Of a stretch of DNA of 64,000 nt, positions 17,522-25,901 are shown one piece after another. Each line of letters starts with the position of its first letter. Position 1 is the stretch's first letter. Both the position numbers and the translations under genes were made by a program. The stretch comes from Bog-532 sp963742875. Lineage in GTDB: Bacteria > Actinomycetota > Actinomycetes > Streptosporangiales > Streptosporangiaceae. The notes below the pieces were generated by a model. It saw only the letters and a program-made list of their open reading frames with translations. It did not search any database and was not told where the DNA came from. The stretch covers positions 215,193 to 279,192 of the forward strand of contig CAVUNO010000002.1 of assembly GCA_963742875.1 (NCBI GenBank), read 5' to 3'.

Positions 17522-17995
17522 ATGTACAGGTACCTTGTGGTCGCAAACCAGACCCTGCACGGTGCTGACCTGCGGGAGGAACTCCGCAAGCGGATCAAGT
17601 CGGGACCCTGCTCCTTTTTTGTGCTCGTTCCGAATACCAGTGCCGCCCACTATGACGCCGAGGCAGCGGCTGAGGTGCTGAGCCATCCCGGCACGTGGTG
17701 GTGGGCGACGGACTACGCCGGCCCCGCCACCGATGAGGAGGCGACCGCGCAGGCCCGGCAACGGCTCAAGCAGATGCTCGGCAACCTCGCCGCGCTGGAC
17801 CTGCCCGTGCAGGGGCAACTCGGCAGTTCCGACCCGCTCGAGGCGATGGAGAAAGTATTCGCCGATCATCAGTTCGACGAGATCATCGTGGCCACGCTGC
17901 CCCGGCGAGTCTCACGCTGGCTCGAGGCTGACCTGCCGGATGAGGCCGAGCGCCGGTTCGGCGTGCCCGTCACGACCATCGTCATGAAAATCTGA
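17522..17995 (+). CDS. Small alpha/beta protein, universal-stress-like
   Basis: 157 residues beginning MYRYLVVANQTLHGADL. It alternates beta strands and helices (YRYLVVANQT, SFFVLVPNT, FDEIIVATLPRRVSRWLEADL, GVPVTTIVMKI), which is the pattern of the HUP/universal-stress-protein fold. The C-terminal ATLPRRVSRWLxxDLP resembles the phosphate-loop end of USP-like proteins. The ATP-binding GxxGxxxxGS motif is not obvious, so the nucleotide link is unproven. GTG 17510 is an alternative start. It sits upstream of the fructose-bisphosphatase but about 200 bases away. Confidence 0.7.
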   Translation: MYRYLVVANQTLHGADLREELRKRIKSGPCSFFVLVPNTSAAHYDAEAAAEVLSHPGTWWWATDYAGPATDEEATAQARQRLKQMLGNLAALDLPVQGQLGSSDPLEAMEKVFADHQFDEIIVATLPRRVSRWLEADLPDEAERRFGVPVTTIVMKI

Positions 17996-18200
17996 CCTCC
18001 CGGCCGGGCCGGCTGCTGGCGCGGCAGGCCGCGGGAGATCGGGTGGCTGCCGTGTGCTGCGGCCGGGGCCTGAGTTCTCGCGCACCGGGGACGCTTGCGG
18101 AACCGGTCAGGACCTTCGCCCCGTGCCGCACCCGACCAGCCGGGCCGACAATGGTCAGGTTCACGCAGTGATGCCGTATCCGGCGAGAGGCAGGCCAGCC

Positions 18201-19277
18201 GTGCATGCGGAGCGCAAGACACTGACCCGCTACACCATCGAGTCCGAACACCGCCATCCCGGCTCGAGTGGTGAGTTCTCGGGCCTGCTCAACGCGGTGG
18301 CGACGGCCGTGAAGATCATCAGCAACCAGGTCGGCCGGGGTGCGCTGGCCGGCGCTGCGGGAAGCGGCGGCGTGGAGAACGTTCAGGGCACGGCGCAGAA
18401 GAAGCTCGACCTCATCAGCAACGAGGTGATGCTCGGCGAGACGGAGTGGACCGGGTACCTGGCCGCGATGGCGTCAGAAGAAATGGATGACATCTACCCC
18501 GTCCCGGCAACCGGGCGGCGCGGGAAGTACCTGCTGGTATTCGACCCGCTGGACGGCCCGGGCGACATCGACGCCAGCATCTCGGTGGGCACGATCTTCT
18601 CGATCCTGCGCAGCCCCGACCCGGCAGCGGAGCCGCGGGCCGAGCACTTCCTGCAGCCGGGCACCGCTCAGGTGTGCGCGGGCTTCGCCGTCTACGGGCC
18701 GTCCACCATGCTGATCCTCACCACCGGCGATGGCGTTGACGGATTCACCCTCGATCGCGATATCGGGGCGTTCGTCCTGACTCACTCGCAGCTGCGCATT
18801 CCCGAGGACTGCGCGGAGTTCGCGATCAACGCCTCCAACGAGCGCTTCTGGGAGCCGCCGGTGCGCCGCTACATCCAGGAGTGCCTGGCGGGCGGGACCG
18901 GGCCGCGAGGCCGGGACTTCAACATGCGCTGGATCGACTCGCTGGTGGCGGAGACCTACCGCATTCTCGCCCGCGGCGGTATCTTCCTGTCCCCCAGGGA
19001 CAGCAGGGAACCAGCCGAGCCAGGACGGCTGCGGCTGATGTATGAGTGCAATCCGGTCTCGTTCATCGTCGAGCAGGCCGGCGGCAGCGCGAGCACCGGA
19101 CATGGGCGTGTCATGGAAATTCAGCCAGCGAGCCTGCACCAGCGCGTGCCGCTGATACTCGGATCCAGGAACGAGGTCGAGCGGATCGAGCGCTATCACC
19201 ATGACCGGGCCAGGGCAGAGGAGTCGGCCTTCGACGACTCGCTGTTCAACATCCGGTCCCTGTTCCGGACCCGGTGA
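18201..19277 (+). CDS. fbp: Class I fructose-1,6-bisphosphatase
   Basis: 358 residues. It removes the 1-phosphate of fructose-1,6-bisphosphate in gluconeogenesis or the Calvin cycle. Visible: TRYTIESEHRHP, the acidic metal site (MASEEMDDIY, then VFDPLDGPGDIDASISVGTIFSIL), NERFWEPPVRRYIQE, the sugar-phosphate segment, and LRLMYECNPVSFIVEQAGG near the C-terminus. The metal loop reads DPLDGPGDID instead of the common DPLDGSSNID; the acidic residues are kept. GTG 18201 with GAGAGG upstream is my start; ATG 18171 is possible. Phosphoribulokinase begins 15 bases after the stop, which marks this copy as cbbF-like. Confidence 0.9.
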   Translation: MHAERKTLTRYTIESEHRHPGSSGEFSGLLNAVATAVKIISNQVGRGALAGAAGSGGVENVQGTAQKKLDLISNEVMLGETEWTGYLAAMASEEMDDIYPVPATGRRGKYLLVFDPLDGPGDIDASISVGTIFSILRSPDPAAEPRAEHFLQPGTAQVCAGFAVYGPSTMLILTTGDGVDGFTLDRDIGAFVLTHSQLRIPEDCAEFAINASNERFWEPPVRRYIQECLAGGTGPRGRDFNMRWIDSLVAETYRILARGGIFLSPRDSREPAEPGRLRLMYECNPVSFIVEQAGGSASTGHGRVMEIQPASLHQRVPLILGSRNEVERIERYHHDRARAEESAFDDSLFNIRSLFRTR

Positions 19278-19291
19278 CCGGAGGAGGACAG

Positions 19292-20164
19292 ATGTCGGCC
19301 AAGCATCCGATCGTCGTCATCACCGGCTCGTCCGGCGCGGGCACGTCCTCGGTGACCAGGACCTTCCAGCACATCTTCGTGCGCGAGGAGATCAACGCGG
19401 CGATCGTGGAGGGCGACTCGTTTCACCGGTACGACCGAGAGCAGATGAAGGCCGCAACGGCGGCCGCCGACAAGGAAGGCAACCATCACTTCTGCCATTT
19501 CTCGCCCGAGGCGAACCTGCTCGAGGAGCTCGAGACCTTGTTCCGCGAGTACGGTGAGGACGGCCGCGGCAAGGTCCGCAAGTACCTGCACGACCCGCAG
19601 GAGGCCATGCCCTACGCGCAGCAGCCTGGGACGTTCACGCCGTGGGATGACGTCGACCCGGACAGCGACCTGCTCTTCTACGAGGGATTGCACGGCGCCG
19701 CGGTCACCGCTAAGACGGACGTAGCCCAGCACGCGGACCTGTTGGTCGGGGTTGTCCCGATCATCAACCTGGAGTGGATCCAGAAGCTGCACCGGGACAA
19801 GACCGCCCGCGGCTACACCAACGAGGACGTGGTCAACACGGTCCTGCGGCGCATGCCGGACTACGTGAATTACATCTGCCCGCAGTTCTCCCGCACGCAC
19901 GTGAACTTCCAGCGGGTGCCGACGGTGGACACGTCGAACCCGTTCATCGCCCGTGACATCCCGAGCGCCGACGAGAGCTTCGTCGTCATCCGGTTCGCCA
20001 GGCCGAAGGGCATCGATTTTCCCTACCTGCTGTCGATGCTGCACGACTCGTTCATGTCACGGCCGAACATCATCGTCGTGCCGGGCGGGAAGATGGAGCT
20101 GGCCATGCAGCTGATCTTCACTCCGCTCATCCTGCGGCTGATGGCGGCACGACGCCACGCCTGA
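19292..20164 (+). CDS. prk: Phosphoribulokinase
   Basis: 290 residues, the size of the octameric proteobacterial class (plant/cyanobacterial forms are longer). It phosphorylates ribulose-5-phosphate to RuBP, the CO2 acceptor of RuBisCO. P-loop GSSGAGTSS (about residues 12-20), EGDSFHRYDREQMK, the HFSPEANLLEELE segment, GTFTPWDDV, FYEGLHGAAV and ADLLVGVVPIINLEWIQK are all characteristic. The start is ATG 19292 with CGGAGGAGG upstream. It follows the bisphosphatase by 15 bases, so the two form a cbbF-cbbP-like pair. This enzyme has no established role without RuBisCO, which is not in this window. Confidence 0.95.
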   Translation: MSAKHPIVVITGSSGAGTSSVTRTFQHIFVREEINAAIVEGDSFHRYDREQMKAATAAADKEGNHHFCHFSPEANLLEELETLFREYGEDGRGKVRKYLHDPQEAMPYAQQPGTFTPWDDVDPDSDLLFYEGLHGAAVTAKTDVAQHADLLVGVVPIINLEWIQKLHRDKTARGYTNEDVVNTVLRRMPDYVNYICPQFSRTHVNFQRVPTVDTSNPFIARDIPSADESFVVIRFARPKGIDFPYLLSMLHDSFMSRPNIIVVPGGKMELAMQLIFTPLILRLMAARRHA

Positions 20165-20225
20165 GCGCCCGCCCCGGGACCAGATTGGCGGGATGAAATC
20201 GCGCCCGGATAGGTAACGGCCAGGC

Positions 20226-20909
20226 TTAACCATGGTTCAGCAGAGCGGCCATCCCGGTCTCCCGCCAGAGCAGGTAGCAGAGCCCGGCGAGGAGCAGGGT
20301 GGAGACAATCCAGTGCTCTGCGAACCGGCCGGTGGTGATCTGCAGACGGTGTGGCAGCAGGTGGTATTCGCGGCGGCTGAACGGCCAGGCGAGCGGGCAT
20401 CCGTCGTGCGTGAGCTCGTCCCCCGCGATATGGGACGCCGCACCGAGCGCGACACACAGCGGCACGAGGGACAGCCCGGCGTGCCAGTAGATCGCGGCGG
20501 CGGCCCCGGCCACGCCGATGACGTCGCCGTGGTGGCCGCCGATGCGGAGCGCCCGCACGCCGGCGGCCAGGATCAGGCTGAGGATGACGCCGAGGATGAT
20601 CTTGCCGGTCAGGCCCCGGGCGTGATTGACGGCGACCCACGCGGCGAGGGTGAACGCGGCGACGCCGAGGATGCTGTGCGTGCCCTTGCGGTGGCCGCCG
20701 CTGACCTTATGTACGATCCACGAAACCGTCTCGGTGAAGAACCCGAGCGTCCGGGAGATCGTCGAGCCGTGCTCGTCGATGTCGGGAACGGTCGCCGCCC
20801 CGGCGGTGAACACCGCGCCGGCGAGCAGGGCCGGCCCGCTGACGTGCAGCACCGGCGCGACGGCGGTGAAGACAAGTGCACCGCTGAGGGCATGGTCACG
20901 CGCCAGCAT
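20226..20909 (-). CDS. YdjM-like membrane-bound metal-dependent hydrolase (DUF457)
   Basis: 227 residues with about five hydrophobic segments. The conserved polar residues of the YdjM/DUF457 family are present: RDHALSGAL, PDIDEHGSTISR, GGHRKGTHSI and HIAGDELTHDGCPLAWPFSRR. They form a membrane-associated metal site related to phospholipase-C/zinc-dependent hydrolases. E. coli YdjM is LexA-regulated; I see no obvious SOS box here. The start is ATG 20909 with GGAGGA upstream. It is convergent with phosphoribulokinase. Confidence 0.85.
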   Translation of the reverse strand: MLARDHALSGALVFTAVAPVLHVSGPALLAGAVFTAGAATVPDIDEHGSTISRTLGFFTETVSWIVHKVSGGHRKGTHSILGVAAFTLAAWVAVNHARGLTGKIILGVILSLILAAGVRALRIGGHHGDVIGVAGAAAAIYWHAGLSLVPLCVALGAASHIAGDELTHDGCPLAWPFSRREYHLLPHRLQITTGRFAEHWIVSTLLLAGLCYLLWRETGMAALLNHG

Positions 20910-21206
20910 CGGGGTCCTCCTGCGCGCCGTCGCGAGGCCCGGGGATGGACCTCTGCGGGCACGCTAACCGGCGCGGCCGCGGAACTCCCGGAGGCACGAC
21001 CGCACCGGGGGCCTTATTCGCTTTAAGTGATGGATATGTGACTTTCCGTCAACACCGGTGCCTTCGAGGGTGCCTCCCCGGATGCGTCCGCGCAGGTAGG
21101 GGCGAACGTCCCGAGCCGACGCGACACGGGACGCCTAATCTTGGCCTATTGGGAGCATCATGCGAGAGGGTGGCGTCAGACACCGTGCCACCTGATGGAG
21201 GGCGTC
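20910..21206. other. Divergent intergenic region
   Basis: About 300 bases between the YdjM-like gene and the acyl-CoA ligase. I see no gene. It must contain both promoters; the relatively AT-rich stretch around 21013-21052 (TTATTCGCTTTAAGTGATGG and following) is the best candidate region. Confidence 0.35.
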
Positions 21207-22754
21207 ATGGCGAATCTGAGCTCCACGCTTGAAAAGACCGTGGCCGACCATGGCGATCGCCCGGCGATCCGCCAGGACGACCTGGTGCTGACCTACGCGC
21301 AGCTGCGGGACGCCGCCGGCCGCGCGGCGTCGCTGCTGGCGTCCTTGGGGGTAACACCCGGTGACCGGGTCGCGGTCATGCTGCCGAACGTGGCCGCCTT
21401 CCCGATCGCCTTCTACGGCGCGCTCGCCGCCGGCGCCACGGTGGTGCCGATGAACCCGATGCTGAAAAACCGCGAGGTTGCCTACTACCTCGGCGATTCC
21501 GGGGCGAAAGTCCTGTTCGCCTGGCACGAGGCGGCGGTGGAAGCAGCCAAGGGCGCCGCCGGGACGGGCACGCAGATCCTGGAGGTCGATCAGCCCGGCA
21601 TGGGCGCGCTGCTCGCCGCGCTGCCCCCGGCAGCCTCGGCGGCGGAGCGGGCCGGCGGCGACGACGCCGTGATCCTGTACACCTCGGGCACCACCGGCCG
21701 GCCCAAGGGCGCCGAGCTCACCCACGCGAACCTGACCCGCAACGCCGAGCTCACGGCTACGACCCTGCTGAAGGCCGGCCCCGGCGACGTGACCATGGGC
21801 TGCCTGCCGCTGTTCCACGTCTTCGGCCTGACCTGCGCCCTGAACGCGACCATCTTCGCCGGCGGCAGCCTCACGCTGCTGCCCCGGTTCGACCCCGGCA
21901 GGGCCCTGGAGATCATCGGGCGGGACAAGGTGACCATCTTCGAGGGGGTGCCGACGATGTACGCCGCGATGCTGCACCACCGGTCCCACGCCAGCGCCGA
22001 CACCTCGTCCCTGCGGACCTGCATCTCCGGCGGCGCGTCGATGCCGCTGGAGATCATGCGCGGCTTCGAGCAGACCTTCGGCTGCATGATCCTGGAGGGC
22101 TATGGGCTGTCGGAGACCTCCCCGGTCGCCTCCTTCAACCACCCGGACCGGGAGCGCAAGCCCGGGTCGATCGGCACGCCATTCGAGGGGGTCGAGATGC
22201 GCGCCGTGGACGGGGACGGCCGCGAGGTGCCCGCCGGCGAGGTCGGGGAGATCGCCATCCGGGGGCACAACGTGATGAAGGGCTACTGGGGCAAGCCGGA
22301 CGCCACCGCCGAGGCGATCCCGGACGGCTGGTTCCGCACCGGCGACCTGGCCAGGGTCGACGATGACGGTTATTTCTTCATCGTGGGCCGCCAGAAGGAT
22401 CTGATCATCCGCGGCGGGTACAACGTGTACCCGCGGGAGATCGAGGAGGCCCTGCACGAGCATCAGGCGGTCGCCGAGGTCGCCGTCATCGGCATCCCGC
22501 ACGCCGAGCTGGGTGAGGAAGTCGGCGCCGCCGTGCAGCTCAAGCCGGGGACCACCGCCACCCCGGCGGAGCTGCGCGCGTTCGCCCGGGAACGGGTGGC
22601 GGCCTACAAGTACCCACGGCACATCTGGCTCGTCGGCGAGCTGCCCAAGGGCCCCACCGGCAAGATCCTCCACCGCGAAGTCCAGCCGCCGCAGAACCTG
22701 CTCCCGTTATCGCCCGACCAGGCCGCTGACCCGCGGGATCAAACGAGCTTCTGA
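21207..22754 (+). CDS. Long-chain acyl-CoA ligase / AMP-dependent synthetase
   Basis: 515 residues, ANL superfamily. It activates a carboxylic acid with ATP and transfers it to CoA. Motifs in order: the P-loop-like ILYTSGTTGRPKGAELTH, GYGLSETSPVASFN, GWFRTGDLARVDDDGYFFIVGR, DLIIRGGYNVYPREIEE and the catalytic lysine in PTGKILHREV. The motif RGGYNVYPREIEE suits fatty-acid or aryl-acid CoA ligases of the FadD13-like size class. The start is ATG 21207 with GGAGGG six bases upstream. It is alone on its strand with no beta-oxidation neighbours, so the acid is unknown. Confidence 0.92.
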   Translation: MANLSSTLEKTVADHGDRPAIRQDDLVLTYAQLRDAAGRAASLLASLGVTPGDRVAVMLPNVAAFPIAFYGALAAGATVVPMNPMLKNREVAYYLGDSGAKVLFAWHEAAVEAAKGAAGTGTQILEVDQPGMGALLAALPPAASAAERAGGDDAVILYTSGTTGRPKGAELTHANLTRNAELTATTLLKAGPGDVTMGCLPLFHVFGLTCALNATIFAGGSLTLLPRFDPGRALEIIGRDKVTIFEGVPTMYAAMLHHRSHASADTSSLRTCISGGASMPLEIMRGFEQTFGCMILEGYGLSETSPVASFNHPDRERKPGSIGTPFEGVEMRAVDGDGREVPAGEVGEIAIRGHNVMKGYWGKPDATAEAIPDGWFRTGDLARVDDDGYFFIVGRQKDLIIRGGYNVYPREIEEALHEHQAVAEVAVIGIPHAELGEEVGAAVQLKPGTTATPAELRAFARERVAAYKYPRHIWLVGELPKGPTGKILHREVQPPQNLLPLSPDQAADPRDQTSF

Positions 22755-22830
22755 GTACCCGGCGGCCCGGCCCGGGCTGGGCGCCCCGGCCTGGGCGCCC
22801 CGGATATCTGAGGGGACGTGGAGCGGGCGG

Positions 22831-23160
22831 CTAACGGGAGGGCGTCCCTGCCGAGGAGGGTGATGCGGTCGGAACGACGGTCGGGGGCGGCGTTCCGGCC
22901 AGGTGCGTTGTGCTGGTTGTGGGCGCCGGGCTGGACGGCGTGACTCGCGCGGTCGGTACCGGCGTGGCCGACGGCCGGGCCGGGGACGGCCGGGGTGTAG
23001 TCGGCCGGGGTGTAGCGGGCACCGCCGTGGACGAACCTGCGGGTTGCGCAGGCGTCTGGGAGACGGCTGCGCTCGGCGGCCGGAAGTACACGTAGGCAGC
23101 GAGGGCGATCAGGAAGACAGCGGTCAGGACCCAGGTGGAGGTCCGCACCCGTCGCATCAT
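22831..23160 (-). CDS. Single-TM Pro/Ser/Thr-rich protein coupled to MscS
   Basis: 109 residues. Two arginines, then one hydrophobic helix (STWVLTAVFLIALAAYVYF), then about 80 residues almost entirely Pro, Thr, Ser, Ala. This is a membrane-anchored extended tail facing the outside or wall. It starts at ATG 23160, which overlaps the MscS stop codon (ATGATG/TGA), so translation is likely coupled. No family recognised; it could be an accessory of the channel, or a wall-spanning spacer. Confidence 0.6.
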   Translation of the reverse strand: MMRRVRTSTWVLTAVFLIALAAYVYFRPPSAAVSQTPAQPAGSSTAVPATPRPTTPRPSPARPSATPVPTARVTPSSPAPTTSTTHLAGTPPPTVVPTASPSSAGTPSR

Positions 23161-24041
23161 TCGGTCCCGGCCGGCTCTGCGGTTTCCAGCACGGTCGGCA
23201 GGTTGATGCCCTCGCTCCGGAATCGCGCCGCGATCCGGACCCGCAGCATCCGCCCGACGTCGAACTGCTTGCCGGGCAGCGTCCTGGCCACCAGGCGGAT
23301 CTGGAAGTGGTCCACGTCGATGCTCTGCACACCCATGACGGCCGGGGGGTCCAACAGCAGACTGCGCAGTTCGGGCTCCTTGTACGCCTCCTCTCCGATC
23401 AGCCGCAGCACGTCACTGACCCGGTTGACGTCGGCGACAGCGGGCACGGGCACGTCGACCACGGCACGTGCCCAGTCACGCGACAGATTGGTCACCTGGG
23501 TGATCTGGCCGTTGGGGGTGATGACCACCTCGCCGTCGGCGGTGCGCACGGTGGTAACCCGCAGGGTGACGTCCTCGACCGTCCCGATCGCAGGGTCGGG
23601 CAGGCTCGGCACCGAAAGGCGGATGAGGTCCCCGAAGCCGTACTGGCGCTCGGTGATGATGAAGAAACCGGCCAGGATGTCCTGGACAATGCGCTGGGCA
23701 CCGAACCCCAGCGCTACAGCCGCTACGGCGGCCGGGGCGACCAGGCTCGTCACGGGGATACCGAGGCGCGCCAGCACCGCCACGCCGGTCGCGCAGTAGA
23801 TGACGACCAGGGTGACCCAGGTGATCACCGACGCCAGCGCGTGCCGGTGCTTCGACGCCTCCGACCGGACAAGCGCGTCTGTCTCCCGAGCGGTGGCGTC
23901 GATGTGGTCCGTGATCCTCCCGCCCAGCCAGGTCGCGAAACGCGTCAGCAGTATCGCGCCGGTCAGCAGCAGCACGATCTCCAGCCCGCTGCCGCGCGCC
24001 CACAGGCCGATGTTGGGCAGAGGAGCCACACTCGAAGGCAT
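23157..24041 (-). CDS. Small-conductance mechanosensitive channel, MscS family
   Basis: 294 residues. It opens on membrane tension to release solutes on hypo-osmotic shock. An N-terminal helix (GLEIVLLLTGAILLTRF), a second helix, then the pore-lining TM3 region VAPAAVAAVALGFGAQRIVQDILAGFFIITERQ, followed by the beta domain (FGDLIRLSV...GTVEDVTLRVTTVRTADGEVVITPNG) and the alpha/beta C-terminus. The GxGAQ...DxxAGxFI pattern is diagnostic. The start is ATG 24041. A coupled Pro/Thr-rich single-TM gene overlaps its stop. Confidence 0.93.
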   Translation of the reverse strand: MPSSVAPLPNIGLWARGSGLEIVLLLTGAILLTRFATWLGGRITDHIDATARETDALVRSEASKHRHALASVITWVTLVVIYCATGVAVLARLGIPVTSLVAPAAVAAVALGFGAQRIVQDILAGFFIITERQYGFGDLIRLSVPSLPDPAIGTVEDVTLRVTTVRTADGEVVITPNGQITQVTNLSRDWARAVVDVPVPAVADVNRVSDVLRLIGEEAYKEPELRSLLLDPPAVMGVQSIDVDHFQIRLVARTLPGKQFDVGRMLRVRIAARFRSEGINLPTVLETAEPAGTE

Positions 24042-24172
24042 AGCCCCTTATCATGGCCGATCCACGGTCGGCAAGTACAGGCACCGCCGGGTTCAGGCCA
24101 GGGCGATCTGGACCGGGCCGGCGGCCGGGCCGTCGAGTGCCCGGGCGACGGTCCTGGCGGCGACCAGCTGTC

Positions 24173-24433
24173 TCACCTGGATGCCGTCAGCATCGCTGCC
24201 ATCACAAACTCGACCGCCGCCTGCGCTGCCTGCATGGAAACGGGGGCCCCCGCGTCCCGGGCAAGCCCACCAGGGTCGGCAACGTCATCGCCCAGCCCGT
24301 GGACGATGCCGTCAACGAAGTGACCGATCTCATCCGCCGCGCTCGGGTGGATGGCCCGGAACAGCTCGATGATGAACTGCGCCCTCTCAGGGGTCATGGC
24401 GCCGGGTCGCTCGGCTCTCCTGGTATCGGCCAT
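24173..24433 (-). CDS. Small helical protein of unknown function
   Basis: 86 residues, starting MADTRRAERPGAMTPERAQF. It is mostly amphipathic helix (FIIELFRAIHPSAADEIGHF, then MQAAQAAVEFVMAAMLT). The start chosen is ATG 24433 because CAGGGAG stands about nine bases upstream; ATG 24442 lies too close to it. Two strong stem-loops lie about 28-87 bases upstream in its leader. I do not recognise a family. Confidence 0.5.
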   Translation of the reverse strand: MADTRRAERPGAMTPERAQFIIELFRAIHPSAADEIGHFVDGIVHGLGDDVADPGGLARDAGAPVSMQAAQAAVEFVMAAMLTASR

Positions 24434-24460
24434 ATTGACCATCTCCCTGTATCGCCACTA

Positions 24461-24493
24461 CTACTACCCGGACGCCGGGCGTCCCGGTAGTAG
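24461..24493. repeat. Inverted repeat, 16-bp arms
   Basis: CTACTACCCGGACGCC faces GGCGTCCCGGTAGTAG with one mismatch and almost no loop. It would fold as a long hairpin or act as a palindromic protein site. It lies between the small gene at 24433 and a coding remnant. Confidence 0.75.
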
Positions 24494-24520
24494 CGCCTCA
24501 CCCCCTGGGGGCGAGGCGCT
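24492..24520. terminator. Second stem-loop, terminator-like
   Basis: AGCGCCTC and GAGGCGCT pair perfectly, with an inner CCCCC/GGGGG stem interrupted by one mismatch. It abuts the preceding inverted repeat. No T-run follows on either strand, as is common for actinobacterial terminators. Confidence 0.5.
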
Positions 24521-24536
24521 AACGCCCGTGAATCAC

Positions 24537-24746
24537 GCACGCGGTCAATGGCAGGCCCAGACCAGCGCACTGCAATCCACCCTCACCACCCTCAAGACGG
24601 CAGTCAGCAACCTTGCCTCTAACCCGGGCGCCAGCACAGTGTCGGGTGCGGTGACCGCGCTTGGTGGTGTCAATACCGCGGCGCGGAACCTCCTGGCCGT
24701 CGTGAACACGAGCTGTCCCTCCGCATCCCCATCACCCAGCACGTGA
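24537..24746 (+). pseudogene. 3' remnant of a small exported protein
   Basis: The frame reads WQAQTSALQSTLTTLKTAV, SNLASNPGASTVSGAVTAL and GGVNTAARNLLAVVNTSCPS to TGA at 24744. The helical, Ser/Thr/Ala-rich pattern with a late Cys is typical of small secreted actinobacterial proteins. There is no start or signal sequence; the stem-loops lie directly upstream. I read it as 5'-truncated. Confidence 0.45.
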
Positions 24747-24934
24747 GCGCGGCGGCGGGCCCGGTGGCGATGTGATGACTCTAAGTCGCAAGCTTGGGGC
24801 ACGGCGACCGACAGGTGGGTTTACTCAGCGGATCGGTGCCCCCGAGCGCACCCAGCCAAATCACGCTTTGGCCAAATGGCCAGATACGGGCCTTTGCTGG
24901 AAGATGTAGGAAGACAGTCTGCAGGAAATGGACC

Positions 24935-25822
24935 ATGGGGGCTCAGATGCCGTGGTTTCCGGACTTCGCCAGTGCTGTGGAGCTGGTGCGCCGTCAGACT
25001 CGTGCCGCAGGCCAGGCTGATCCGGTCGCGCAGTACTTCACCGCACTGAATAAGGGCGATGCTCACGCGCTCGAGACGGTGTGGCCCGGCGAGGTGGTGA
25101 TCTACGATCCCCGGGCAGGCGAGGTCCGCGGCCACCAGCAGCTGCGGCGGTTCGTCCGCCAGAATCAATCCTGGCTGGCCGAGCACCACGCGCGTATCGA
25201 GACCGTGGCCTCCACCGTCGCCGGCGGCCGGGCCGTGGTAGAACTGCTGGCGCACGTGGACGGCGACGGACGGCCGGTGGCGTGGCCGGTGGCGGTCGCC
25301 GCCGAATCTCCCGACGACCGGTCGGTGGTATTCCGCAGCTACTGCAGCCAATGGCCGGTCGATGGACGGCGTCACGTCCGGCCTCCGATCCTCGAGCCCG
25401 GGGACGTCCACCCCGGTGATGTCGTCGGCCGCTACCAGGCCGCGCTGGACGCTGGTGACGCCGACGCCACCGTGAGCACCTTCGCAACCGATGGGTACTT
25501 CCGCGAGCCCATCGGCCCGCGCAACACCCATCGCGGCACCCCTGAGCTCCGCTCGTTCTTCACCGCCTGCTTCAGCGCAGGCGGTGGCATCGGCCTCCAG
25601 CACTGCGCCGTGACCGACGACGGCGTGCGCTGCGCGCTGGAGTACAACTGCGTCCGCTGGGGCCGCCACGACCTGCCGCCGCAGGCGGGAATCGGGATCT
25701 ACGAGCGGGGCCCGGGCGGACTCATGGCTGCGGCCCGCGTCTACAACGACGTCGAACCACCCGTGCGGCTCAGCTGGGCGGGGGTGGGAACCAGGCGGTA
25801 CCGGGACAGACGAACATACTAG
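24935..25822 (+). CDS. Protein with two SnoaL/NTF2-like domains
   Basis: 295 residues. Two cone-shaped NTF2-like repeats are visible: DPVAQYFTALNKGDAHALETVWPGEV with GHQQLRRFVRQNQSWL, and VVGRYQAALDAGDADATVSTFATDGYFREP with GTPELRSFFTACF. Such domains bind or isomerise small hydrophobic molecules, or serve as binding modules; no catalytic set can be assigned. The start is ATG 24935 (AGGA eight bases upstream); ATG 24947 with GGGGG upstream is an alternative. The next gene is the broken sugar kinase. Confidence 0.78.
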   Translation: MGAQMPWFPDFASAVELVRRQTRAAGQADPVAQYFTALNKGDAHALETVWPGEVVIYDPRAGEVRGHQQLRRFVRQNQSWLAEHHARIETVASTVAGGRAVVELLAHVDGDGRPVAWPVAVAAESPDDRSVVFRSYCSQWPVDGRRHVRPPILEPGDVHPGDVVGRYQAALDAGDADATVSTFATDGYFREPIGPRNTHRGTPELRSFFTACFSAGGGIGLQHCAVTDDGVRCALEYNCVRWGRHDLPPQAGIGIYERGPGGLMAAARVYNDVEPPVRLSWAGVGTRRYRDRRTY

Positions 25823-25901
25823 CGAACACCACCGACATTTCCGGGGAGGTGAAGCGGCGTTCTCCCGGCCCGAAGGCCGGGATCTGCACGCCGCGATCCT
25901 G

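Noticed and set aside
21135..22673. 512-residue minus-strand ORF over the acyl-CoA ligase
   Set aside because: Antisense shadow; the plus strand has all ANL motifs.
22776..22805. Direct repeat CTGGGCGCCCCGG twice after the acyl-CoA ligase
   Set aside because: Short GC-rich repeat in a convergent gap; too simple to assign a role.
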